In this document: positions 21,005 through 29,465 of the stretch, one piece after another | How positions within the stretch are numbered: position 1 is the first letter of the stretch | How the letters are laid out: every line of letters begins with the position of its first letter | Origin: Gammaproteobacteria bacterium | Lineage (GTDB): Bacteria > Pseudomonadota > Gammaproteobacteria > Steroidobacterales > Steroidobacteraceae | Length of the DNA stretch: 64,000 bases | Direction of reading: 5' to 3' | NCBI GenBank assembly: GCA_028293745.1 | Contig: JAQGOF010000067.1 | Coordinates: 1 to 64,000, forward strand | Translations under genes and position numbers: made by a program | Notes under the pieces: model-generated | The model's input: only the letters and a program-made list of their open reading frames with translations | Told to the model about the DNA's origin: nothing | The model's database searches: none

Positions 21005-21025
21005 ACGGTTATGATATATAACCGT
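21005..21025. promoter_or_regulatory. Perfect inverted repeat ACGGTTAT-GATAT-ATAACCGT, candidate MarR operator
   Basis: 8-bp perfect arms, 5-nt spacer, in the divergent ECH/AraC intergenic region. Confidence 0.65.
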
Positions 21026-21084
21026 TGTAGGGAATAACAATTGGCGAGTTGAGGCAGTGCTCGAACATTCGAGGGGGTGCCGAT

Positions 21085-22044
21085 ATGAGTCAGCTTGAAT
21101 CCTTCTCCACTGCGGGGCTCGATCCGCGCCGCAAGCTGGAATACTGGAACGACGCTGTGTGCGCCACATTCGCGCACAACCAGTCGGATCCGCTCGACGT
21201 GCGGAACTTCTCCGGGAAGCTGAGCCGTACCAAGCTCGGTGATATGCGCCTTGCCGAGGTCTACTCGGATGCCCAGACCGTGCGGCACCTGCGAGCACAC
21301 GTAGCGCGCTCCCGCATCGCGATGTTCTTCGTCCACATGCAGCTCGAGGGCGAGAGCCTGAACCGGCAGGACGGCCGCGAAGCGCGGCTCGGTCCCGGCG
21401 ATTTCACGTTGTGCGACACATCGAGGCCCTACGAGATCCTGTTCGAGGGTCCGAACCGGATGTTCGTGCTTGGCATTCCTGACACGATGCTGCGCCGGCA
21501 CGTGGCCTGCCCGGAGAGCATCGTGGCGGTTCCCATGCGCGGTGACTCGGGCTTGAGCGGGCTCCTGTCGCATTTCCTGAGAGACTTCTGGAGCAGTTAC
21601 GGGGACGACTTCGATCCGTCGGTCTCCTCGCGCATCACGCGCGCCATCCTCGACCTCCTGGCCAGCGCCTACACCGTGCTGCCCCAGTCCCATTCGGACC
21701 GCTCCTCGCTCGCCACGTCGCACCGGATTCGCATAGTCAACTACATCGAGGCACACCTCGGCGATCCGGACCTGACACCGATGCGTGTGGCCGAAGCATG
21801 CAAGATGACTCCCCGCTACCTGCATCATCTTTTCTCGAATGAGTCCGAGACCGTGGCGCGATACATTCTGCGCCGCCGCCTGGAGGAATGCTCGCGTGCT
21901 CTTACGGTTGCCGCACAGCGTGGACGCACAGTCACCTCAATTGCATTCGACTACGGATTCAACAGCCCCACCCACTTTGGCCGCGTGTTCCGGACCCGCT
22001 TCGGCATCACCCCGCGGGAGTACCGGCGCCAGCATAACGGCTAG
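21085..22044 (+). CDS. AraC-family regulator (FeaR-like architecture), copy 1
   Basis: MSQLESFSTAGLDPRRKLEYWNDAVCATF...; C-terminal RRLEECSRALTVAAQRGRTVTSIAFDYGFNSPTHFGRVFRTRFGITPREYRR. Confidence 0.92.
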   Translation: MSQLESFSTAGLDPRRKLEYWNDAVCATFAHNQSDPLDVRNFSGKLSRTKLGDMRLAEVYSDAQTVRHLRAHVARSRIAMFFVHMQLEGESLNRQDGREARLGPGDFTLCDTSRPYEILFEGPNRMFVLGIPDTMLRRHVACPESIVAVPMRGDSGLSGLLSHFLRDFWSSYGDDFDPSVSSRITRAILDLLASAYTVLPQSHSDRSSLATSHRIRIVNYIEAHLGDPDLTPMRVAEACKMTPRYLHHLFSNESETVARYILRRRLEECSRALTVAAQRGRTVTSIAFDYGFNSPTHFGRVFRTRFGITPREYRRQHNG

Positions 22045-23479
22045 GGGGTGCCGCCGGAATCCAGTTGCCGTGCACGCCGACTCGCAGCCTGAACGGGACT
22101 TTGATCCGTGCCAACGGGCCTTTGTCGATGTGTTCGGCTTCCAGGATGTACATCTCGGATTGGTTCTCCGCGTGTTGGTCGACGATGAAGCCCAGATAGC
22201 CTTCGTGGCCCGGCGTGCCGGACGGAATGTGGAAGTGCTCCTGCACGGTTGATTGCGGGCCTGGCACGAAACTCTTCAGTTTGCCGGTCCGCACCTCGAG
22301 CCGCATGATCGTGTTGAATCCCGCTCCGACCGGGCCCGCGATCAACGGCGGCCCGGCTGTTGGATCGAACGTCTGGTAGTAACCGATCTCGTAGTCAACC
22401 ATCGCATCCTTCTCCGCGGCGCGCGGCAGGTCACCGCCCGGTCCCAGCACCGTCTCCTCGAACCCTTCTCCGGGCTTGGACAGGTCGAAGGTCCAGCGCA
22501 CGAAGCCTCCAGCCAGGTCCTGCGGCTGTACCTGGATTCCGCTTGCCTCGCGAATGAACGGGAAGGCATTCACCTTGCCGCAGCCAAAATCCAGGTGCAC
22601 GCGCGGACCCTCGGTGTATGCATTCATGAAGTGATACGCGGAACGGGGAGGACCCCGGAACCAGCGCAGATCCTTCACGCTGCCATCTCGCGGCATGATG
22701 CCGACGAAGGTGTCTTTGGTCGGTTCCCAGATCCAATGCGGGCCGCCGGCCTTGATGCGCGCCAGGTCCGCAGTCGTTGGAAATACCGGAAATACGGTGT
22801 GCTCCTTCGTTACTGCGAAGTCGTGCATCATCGCGCAGTACGGCGCCTCGAACCATTCTTCGCGAATCAGCTCGCCATTTTTGTCCGCGACGCAGTACGC
22901 AACATCCCGAGAGGCAAGACCGCTTGCCTCGTAGCCAAAAAAATACAACTCGCCGGTATCCCGATCGGGGCGCGTATGCGCCGTCATCGTCTGACTTCGC
23001 AGCTTACCCCGATAGTCCCACTCGCCCAGTGTTTCCAGAGTATCTGGGTCTACTTCCATCGCACGGCTGTCTTCCTTCAACGCAAGCAGCCGGCCGCCAT
23101 GGAAAATGGGTGTGGTGTTGTTGACGTTGCGAGGCTTGCCCCGGACGCTGGGATCATCCGTGTACGGGTTGCGATACAGGCCATGCAGCGAGCGTCGCGC
23201 GCGGCGCTCATTCTTGAAGCGCTCCGTCTGGATGTAACGCTGCTTGAGATCGACATGACCGTTCTCGAAGCGCAACAACCGCATCATCCCATCCCCGCTC
23301 AGGTATGTGTCATGCCCGAGCATGGGCGGGTATTGAGGATCAGGTACCGTTTGATACCAGGAGCCATTGATCTCGGCGGGCAACTGTCCTTCGATCACGA
23401 GGTCATAGACGTCGCACTCGATCCTCGACGGAGCATTGAAGCCGCTGAAATCCATGGAAGCGGGAAATTGAGTCGTCAT
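22007..23479 (-). CDS. Carotenoid oxygenase family protein, lignostilbene-alpha,beta-dioxygenase-like
   Basis: 490 aa; LPAEINGSWYQTVPDPQYPP...YLSGDGMMRLLRFENGHVDLKQRYIQTERF...PYCAMMHDFAVTKEHTVFPVFP...YHFMNAYTEGPRVHLD...GHEGYLGFIVDQ; His-containing carotenoid-oxygenase motifs. Confidence 0.85.
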   Translation of the reverse strand: MTTQFPASMDFSGFNAPSRIECDVYDLVIEGQLPAEINGSWYQTVPDPQYPPMLGHDTYLSGDGMMRLLRFENGHVDLKQRYIQTERFKNERRARRSLHGLYRNPYTDDPSVRGKPRNVNNTTPIFHGGRLLALKEDSRAMEVDPDTLETLGEWDYRGKLRSQTMTAHTRPDRDTGELYFFGYEASGLASRDVAYCVADKNGELIREEWFEAPYCAMMHDFAVTKEHTVFPVFPTTADLARIKAGGPHWIWEPTKDTFVGIMPRDGSVKDLRWFRGPPRSAYHFMNAYTEGPRVHLDFGCGKVNAFPFIREASGIQVQPQDLAGGFVRWTFDLSKPGEGFEETVLGPGGDLPRAAEKDAMVDYEIGYYQTFDPTAGPPLIAGPVGAGFNTIMRLEVRTGKLKSFVPGPQSTVQEHFHIPSGTPGHEGYLGFIVDQHAENQSEMYILEAEHIDKGPLARIKVPFRLRVGVHGNWIPAAPPSRYAGAGTPAG

Positions 23480-24273
23480 GTGCGCCTCCTTAGCAGGTCG
23501 GCGAAATCGTCCTGCGGCGTGAGATAGCTACCTGACAGGTCGTCGAAGCGGCCGGATGCGAGGTCCACGCACATCTGCCCGCATCGCGCCAAGCCTAGGG
23601 CCGGATCGTCGCGCTCCTTGATCTCTTGCAACGCGCTCATCATGCCAGGCAACCAACGCTGGGCCTCGGGCGAGGCGATTGTGCCCGCAGCGAGTTCGGT
23701 GAATACAGTGCCCGGTTCGATCGCGAAGGCGCTGATTCCGTTCTCTTTACCTTCAGCCGCAACGTGTTGTGTCAACCGGATCTGCGTGGCCTTGCCGACG
23801 CCATAGGCGGACAGGTTTGGCGTCACCTCTGTTCCACCACGGCTTGCGATGTTGATGATACGCCCGGCCCGTCGTTTCACCATATCCGGCAACACGGCAC
23901 TCGTGAACAGCAGCGTGCCGCGAACATGAATCGCCTGGGAGGCCCACCATTCGTCCGGGTCCACAACACCGATCGGTCCAAACGGACCCGCAATGCCGGC
24001 GTTGTTGATCATCAGGGTGACTGGACCGAATTGTTTCACGGTGCACGCGACCACTCGCGCGACATCCTGGCGGTTGGTAACGTCGCCGGCAGCTGCGAGT
24101 GCCCGGCCGCCTGCTGCTGCGATTGCGCTTACTGTCGAATCGAGTTGCGCCTGTGAACGGGCAGTAACGGTAACCGCCGCGCCCTCTGCGGCCAGCCTCG
24201 TGGCAATCGCCCTGCCGAACCCGCGGCCACCTCCCGTGACGATTGCAACATGACCTTGGAGTTGAGCGGTCAC
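23476..24273 (-). CDS. Short-chain dehydrogenase/reductase
   Basis: VAIVTGGGRGFGRAIATRLAAEGA...NNAGIAGPFGPIG...INIASRGGTEVTPNLSAYGVGKAT. Confidence 0.92.
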   Translation of the reverse strand: MTAQLQGHVAIVTGGGRGFGRAIATRLAAEGAAVTVTARSQAQLDSTVSAIAAAGGRALAAAGDVTNRQDVARVVACTVKQFGPVTLMINNAGIAGPFGPIGVVDPDEWWASQAIHVRGTLLFTSAVLPDMVKRRAGRIINIASRGGTEVTPNLSAYGVGKATQIRLTQHVAAEGKENGISAFAIEPGTVFTELAAGTIASPEAQRWLPGMMSALQEIKERDDPALGLARCGQMCVDLASGRFDDLSGSYLTPQDDFADLLRRRT

Positions 24274-24286
24274 GGGAGTTGAGCGG

Positions 24287-24997
24287 TTACGCGGCCTGCC
24301 ACTTCTTGCCGGTGACCGGGTGCTCGTAGTGGAACGGGACGACTTCCGTCTCGGGCCACAACACCGGCGTCGGCTTCATCAACTCATCCGGTCCAAGCGG
24401 ATCCTTTGGATATGTCTCGCTGTAGAACGGCACGAACTTCGGCGGAGTGTGTGCCCAGCCCGTTTCGAACAGGCCGTGCCAGATGGCACGATAGTTCAGT
24501 ACCTTTAGTTTCCAGATGCCATCCTCGCGCGCGTACGTGTTCTCGTAGATTCCACCCTCCCACCACTGCTTGATGGCGTTGGGGGCAATGTCCTTCATGG
24601 TGTCATGCCGGCCTGCCTGCATGACACAGCGGAAGCGAGCGAGCGCGGTGCTGCGATCAGGCGCAACATCGACAATGTCCTGAAGTATCGGGTGATCGAG
24701 CAGGAAGCCGTAGACGGGACCGTTGTGTCCGCCGGTGAAATTCTTGCGAAACCGATCGCAGTACAGGCGCCGAACGCCGGCCTTGCCTTTGAAGATGCCA
24801 CCCATGAAGCGCACTTCGCCGCTGTCGCTGAACAGATCGACGACCTCGTCATAGAGACATTTGTCGAGGTAATACCCGTAAGCGTGCTGCAGCCGGCGAA
24901 CGGCATGCACATCGCGCAGCGAGCCTACTTCGTTCGATAGCTGCTCGACCTGCCTGCGCAGGGCCGACAGGTCAGCTGTTGCGTCAACGCCAGCCAT
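24287..24997 (-). CDS. NTF2/SnoaL-like protein; candidate LdpA/LsdE-type gamma-formaldehyde lyase
   Basis: MAGVDATADLSALRRQVEQLSNEVGSLRDVHAVRRLQHAYGYYLDKCLYDEVVDLFSDSGEVRFMGGIFKGKAGVRRLY: SnoaL/NTF2 fold sequence; contiguous and co-directional with SDR and lignostilbene-dioxygenase-like gene. The specific activity is inferred. Confidence 0.7.
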   Translation of the reverse strand: MAGVDATADLSALRRQVEQLSNEVGSLRDVHAVRRLQHAYGYYLDKCLYDEVVDLFSDSGEVRFMGGIFKGKAGVRRLYCDRFRKNFTGGHNGPVYGFLLDHPILQDIVDVAPDRSTALARFRCVMQAGRHDTMKDIAPNAIKQWWEGGIYENTYAREDGIWKLKVLNYRAIWHGLFETGWAHTPPKFVPFYSETYPKDPLGPDELMKPTPVLWPETEVVPFHYEHPVTGKKWQAA

Positions 24998-25063
24998 TGG
25001 TCTCTCCCACCCATACCCTTTGGTCGTGTATATGGCACGAAATACCGCCCTGCGGACTCGACT

Positions 25064-25092
25064 CACGCAGAAAGGCGACTCGATTCTGCGTG
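25064..25092. promoter_or_regulatory. Perfect inverted repeat CACGCAGAA-N11-TTCTGCGTG, candidate operator
   Basis: 9-bp perfect arms with 20-bp centre spacing in the divergent promoter between the NTF2-like and LigW-like genes. Confidence 0.6.
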
Positions 25093-25129
25093 CATTTTAG
25101 AGAGCCGTTGCAGATGCCATACTGCAGCA

Positions 25130-26152
25130 ATGCCATACCAGAGAATCGCGACCGAAGAAGCGTTCGCAACACCTGAACTGTTCGCCCTGTACCGCCAGAT
25201 GCTGACGAACAAGACCATCCAGGACCCCGGGTTCCTGAGCCTGTGGGGCTTCTACCTCTCGAGTCCAAGCGCTCGCGCCACCCAGATCATCGAGCGCCTG
25301 CAGGACCTCGGCGAGCGCCGGATCGGCGACATGGACTCCACCAGCGTCGCCATGCACATCCTCTCGCTGACATCACCCGGAGTGCAGGTGTTTGATGCGG
25401 CTACAGCCGTGGCATTCGCGAAGTCGAGCAACGATCAACTCGCCGAAGCGGTCCGGAAGCACCCTGCCCGCTTTGTGGGGCTCGCAGCGGTCGCCCCGCA
25501 GAATCCGCCCGAGGCTGCCAAGGAACTGGAGCGCGGAGTGCGTACGCTTGGCTTGAAGGGCGCCATCATCAACTCGCACACACTGGGCGAGTACCTGGAT
25601 GACCCTCGGTTCTGGGATATTTTCGCCGCGGCCGAAGCACTGGATGTGCCGGTGTACTTGCATCCCAACAGCCCGTCGGCGGGATTGATTCAGCCGTTGC
25701 TGCAACGTGGGCTCGACGGCGCGATTTACGGGTTTGGCGTGGACACTGGCATGCACCTTCTGTCCATCATTACCAGCGGTGTGTTCGATCGCTTTCCGAA
25801 GCTCAAAGTCATAGTGGGACACCTGGGTGAGGCACTGCCATTCTGGCTGTTCAGACTCGATTACATGCACCGTGCGACGGTCAACTCGAAGCGGTATGCC
25901 GTTCTGAAGCCTCTGCAACGCAAGATCAGCGACTACATGAGGGAGAATGTCTATGTGACTTCGAGTGGCATGGCCTGGGCGCCCGCCATTCAATTTTGTC
26001 AGCAGGTACTCGGGGCGGAGCGTGTGATGTATGCGATGGACTACCCGTACCAGTTCGAAGCGAGCGAAGTCACCGAGATGGATGCGGTTGGCACGGACCT
26101 CGACAGGAGGAAGTTCTACGAGGTGAACGCGCGGGCGGTGTTCAAATTGTGA
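25130..26152 (+). CDS. Amidohydrolase-family decarboxylase, LigW-like (5-carboxyvanillate decarboxylase / gamma-resorcylate decarboxylase group)
   Basis: RIATEEAFATPELF...LWGFYLSSPSARATQIIERLQDLGERRIGDMDSTSVAMHILSLTSPGVQVF...VGHLGEALPFWLFRLDYMH...MYAMDYPYQFEASEV; closely matches recalled LigW motifs. Confidence 0.8.
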   Translation: MPYQRIATEEAFATPELFALYRQMLTNKTIQDPGFLSLWGFYLSSPSARATQIIERLQDLGERRIGDMDSTSVAMHILSLTSPGVQVFDAATAVAFAKSSNDQLAEAVRKHPARFVGLAAVAPQNPPEAAKELERGVRTLGLKGAIINSHTLGEYLDDPRFWDIFAAAEALDVPVYLHPNSPSAGLIQPLLQRGLDGAIYGFGVDTGMHLLSIITSGVFDRFPKLKVIVGHLGEALPFWLFRLDYMHRATVNSKRYAVLKPLQRKISDYMRENVYVTSSGMAWAPAIQFCQQVLGAERVMYAMDYPYQFEASEVTEMDAVGTDLDRRKFYEVNARAVFKL

Positions 26153-26176
26153 GCGGATGATGAACGACAGGCTCGT

Positions 26177-27598
26177 TCACACCCAGCTTGCCGAGCGCCT
26201 GACGCTTTCAGCGTAACCCTTCAGCCCAGACCACACTATCAAGGCGGCCAGCGGGCCCAATACACAGGCTGCCGCACAGAGCGAATAGCGCAGCATGTTC
26301 TCCCCGCGGAACACATAGTCGGTGAGAAGCGCCACTACGGTCGGCCCGACACCAAATCCGATGACGTTGAATACGAACAGGAACAGCGCCGTCACCTGGC
26401 CGCGCATCTGGTTGGGAGTGATGATCTGCAAGGCCGCGTTCTGGGGCCCGGGAGACAGCATGGCAAAGAACCACTGCGCGGCCAGTATGGCCACGGCGAG
26501 CTCCGGTGTCGGCATGAGCGGATAAAGGATTGCGCACGGAGTGCTGCCGACAATGGCGATCAGCGTGACGCGCATATTGGCATCCGCATAGCCCTTCCTG
26601 GTGAACCACTCGGACAGCGCGCTCCCGATCATGAGTGCGAAGGGTGCCGTGCAGATGACGATGCTTCCCTGCAGCACGCCGGCCCGCGCTGCGGTCCAAC
26701 CGTAGGTGCGGATGAAGAATGTCGGCACCCACGCGGCGGCGCCGAAATGCAACACGACGTTACAAGCGAGGCCCAGGAACATGGGCCCATACGCCCAACG
26801 GTTGTCCTTCATGAATCTCAGAACATCCGCGACCGGGATGGACTTCATCGCAACGCCTGCGATCCGCCCGCGGCGCACGGGCTCCGGAACCGTTACGAAC
26901 AACGCAGCCACCAGGAACCCGGGCAGGCTCACGAGCAGGAACGTAATCTGCCAGGGGCGCAGTGCTCCCAACAACGGCAGCTCGATCGGGCCCATGTTGG
27001 AGACGAAATGAATGACGGCGCCGCCCAACACCAATGCCAGGCCCGTACCGGCCACGAAACCGAAATTCAACACCGAGATGGCGCGGGGCAGTTTCTCGCG
27101 CGGAAACAGGTCAGCCATCATCGAAAACGTCGCCGGGCCGTTGCAGGCCTCACCCACACCGACTCCAATGCGCGCAATGAACAGCTGCACGAAGCTCTGT
27201 GCCAGCCCACAAAACGCCGTCATCAGGCTCCAGATGGCGATACCCGACCCGATGATCAGGCGGCGGCTCTTCGTATCCACCAGCCGCGCGATCGGCATGC
27301 CCAGAAACAAGTAGAAGAACACGAATGCGAAACCGACCAGCAGGCTCGCCTTGGTATCCGACAACTGCATGTCATGTTTGATAGGACCGATCAGCAGCAC
27401 GAGGATGCCGCGATCCAGGAAATTGATGGCGAGAGCGAGGCCAAAAATGCCCACTGCGTACCACGCACGGCGTGGGCTTGGCCAGGGCGCTTCCGCTGCG
27501 GCGGCGGCGCTAGTGGCAGCGCCAGCGTCCGTGGCGGGGGCCCCGGCGCTACCGGCGGCGGCCGGGGTCGGGGCCGTAGTACTTTGAGCCATATCCAT
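26177..27598 (-). CDS. MFS transporter (intact paralogue)
   Basis: About 473 aa from MDMAQST; ATGA overlap with upstream GST stop; 12-TM MFS sequence EAPWPSPRRAWYAVGIFGLALAINFLDRGILVLLIGPIKHD. Confidence 0.88.
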   Translation of the reverse strand: MDMAQSTTAPTPAAAGSAGAPATDAGAATSAAAAAEAPWPSPRRAWYAVGIFGLALAINFLDRGILVLLIGPIKHDMQLSDTKASLLVGFAFVFFYLFLGMPIARLVDTKSRRLIIGSGIAIWSLMTAFCGLAQSFVQLFIARIGVGVGEACNGPATFSMMADLFPREKLPRAISVLNFGFVAGTGLALVLGGAVIHFVSNMGPIELPLLGALRPWQITFLLVSLPGFLVAALFVTVPEPVRRGRIAGVAMKSIPVADVLRFMKDNRWAYGPMFLGLACNVVLHFGAAAWVPTFFIRTYGWTAARAGVLQGSIVICTAPFALMIGSALSEWFTRKGYADANMRVTLIAIVGSTPCAILYPLMPTPELAVAILAAQWFFAMLSPGPQNAALQIITPNQMRGQVTALFLFVFNVIGFGVGPTVVALLTDYVFRGENMLRYSLCAAACVLGPLAALIVWSGLKGYAESVRRSASWV

Positions 27599-28266
27599 CA
27601 AACCAGGAACTTGCGGCCCGCGTCCACCGTCTGCTGGGTGCGCTCGCCGAGATCCACGGCGGGTGGTATGGCAGAGCCTCGTTTCACAGCCGGACGCTCC
27701 GCGATCAGATCGTGCCAGCGCTGCAGATGGCGCAGTCCGTCGAGTGTGACTCCCGACCACCCGTAACCCTTGACCCACGGCCACAGAGCCATGTCGGCGA
27801 TCGAATAGTCACCGGCGATGTATTCGTTGGATGCGAGCTGATTGTCGAGTATGCCGAACAGGCGGAGTGTCTCCCGCTGGTAGCGCTCGATTGCGTACGG
27901 AATCTTTTCCGGCGCGTAACGGAAAAACACGTTGGCCTGTCCCATCATGGGACCGACGCCTGACATCTGGAACATCAGCCATTGCAGCACCCGTGAGCGT
28001 CCCTTCACGTCGGTGGGCAGGAACTTGCCGCTCTTCTCGGCGAGATAGATCAGAATGGCGCCTGATTCGAAGATGACAAAGTCATCATTGTCATGATCGA
28101 TCAGCGTGGGAATGCGCCCGTTGGGATTGAGCTTCACGTACCAGTCGGCCTTCTGCTCCTTCTCGGATAGCTTGATGTGCCGCCACGTGTATGGCAGACC
28201 CATTTCCTCCAGTGCAATGGAGATCTTCCACCCGTTGGGCGTCTCGGACGTGAGTAGCTCGATCAT
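27598..28266 (-). CDS. Glutathione S-transferase, Nu-class/YfcG-like
   Basis: [59 protein letters not shown]...[19 protein letters not shown]. Confidence 0.87.
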   Translation of the reverse strand: MIELLTSETPNGWKISIALEEMGLPYTWRHIKLSEKEQKADWYVKLNPNGRIPTLIDHDNDDFVIFESGAILIYLAEKSGKFLPTDVKGRSRVLQWLMFQMSGVGPMMGQANVFFRYAPEKIPYAIERYQRETLRLFGILDNQLASNEYIAGDYSIADMALWPWVKGYGWSGVTLDGLRHLQRWHDLIAERPAVKRGSAIPPAVDLGERTQQTVDAGRKFLV

Positions 28267-28439
28267 GAGAAGGGCAACCTCGTGCCAGGGCAGGCAGCAT
28301 TGTGGCGCGTCGCGGCAGGTCGGGATTCCACCCTGAAGGAACTAAAACTCGACCACCGGCGCCTTCCGTGCACTCCGCGTCGCATAGCGTTTCACCTGTG
28401 GTCGATTATGCGCGGGGCGCGTGCGCGTATCGTGGCCCG

Positions 28440-29150
28440 ATGCAAAGCGCTGAGGAACAGCCTTGGCCAAGCCCGCGCAGGGCTTGGTACGCACTGGCGG
28501 TGCTGACGGTCGCCCTCATGGTCTCCACTATCGACCGAAGCATCCTCTCCCTGCTCGTCGGACCCATCAAGCACGTCCTCGGTGTCACCGACACCCAGAT
28601 GAGTCTCCTCCTGGGAATGGCATTCGTCAGTATTTACGCGTTCCTGGGTCTGCCCATTGCACGCATCGCTGACGTTAGCAGCCGCCGCCGGATCATCGGA
28701 ATCGGCATAGCGTTCTGGAGCGCAATGACCGCCCTGTCGGGTGTCGTTCACACCTACTCGCAACTGTTCCTGGCCCGGGTAGGTGTTGGAGCCGGTGAAG
28801 CCTCCTTCGCACCCGCGACCTACTCCATGCTCACCGACTCATTCCCGAAGGAAAAGCTTCCACGCGCAATGGCGGTGATGAGCATTGGCTTTACGGCCGG
28901 CTCGGGACTCGCGCTGATCCTCGGTGGCTGGGTGATTCATCTCGTCACCAGAATGCCTCCCGTAACCTTGCCCCTGATGGGCCCGACCGCCGTCGCGCTG
29001 TTCACGGACTATGTCTTCCATGCCGAGAGCGCCCTGAGATATTCGCTCACGGCGGTGTCCGCAATCACCGCGCCTCTGGCGGTGTTGATCGTCTGGTATG
29101 GATTGAAACCCTACGGACGCAGCGTTCTGCGCGCCAACGCCCGTGCCTAG
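28440..29150 (+). pseudogene. MFS transporter with large in-frame internal deletion (both termini retained)
   Basis: 236 aa; N-terminal half parallels the 26177-27598 MFS, then jumps from ...PPVTLPLMG directly to PTAVALFTDYVFHAESALRYSL, which aligns to the extreme C-terminus of the intact paralogue (PTVVALLTDYVFRGENMLRYSL). About 207 residues absent. Confidence 0.8.
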
Positions 29151-29151
29151 C

Positions 29152-29438
29152 CTACTGCTTGCGATCCCCGGCAACCTGCTCGCTCGCGCGATGCACGACG
29201 TATGAGCGAATCGTCTCAGGTCGTAGTGCCACGCCAGCTTCAGCTGGCGGACGCTCTGGGTGTTAATTTGCTTCAGCGGACTGAACCGCTGCTCGTCGTA
29301 GGTACGACCGTAGGTCAGCCAATTGCCAGTGTCGCCATCGGCGGCCGTGAGGCGCGCGGCATCCACCGGGGCGTGCTGCGCCCCGCAAGCGCTCAGCACA
29401 ACGACAAGGCTCACCGCCCCACGGCGTAAAGCATCCAT
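29152..29438 (-). pseudogene. PQQ-dependent alcohol dehydrogenase remnant: N-terminal and C-terminal ends joined out of frame
   Basis: Frame 1: MDALRRGAVSLVVVLSACGAQHAP...DTGNWLTYGRTYDEQRFSPLKQINTQSVRQLKLAWHYDL (PQQ-ADH N-terminus). Immediately after, in another frame: RPETIRSYVVHRASEQVAGDRKQ-stop (PQQ-ADH-like C-terminus). Confidence 0.75.
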
Positions 29439-29465
29439 GGACCCTGCCCCCGACTTCGCCAGCGC

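Noticed and set aside
23476-24273. Assigning the SDR as LigD-type Calpha-dehydrogenase
   Set aside because: Sequence reads as a generic classical SDR and is shorter and not obviously similar to recalled LigD; left as SDR.
26177-27784. Extended N-terminus of the MFS ORF
   Set aside because: Arg-rich extension is the antisense frame of the GST gene; ATGA-coupled start at 27598 is more plausible.
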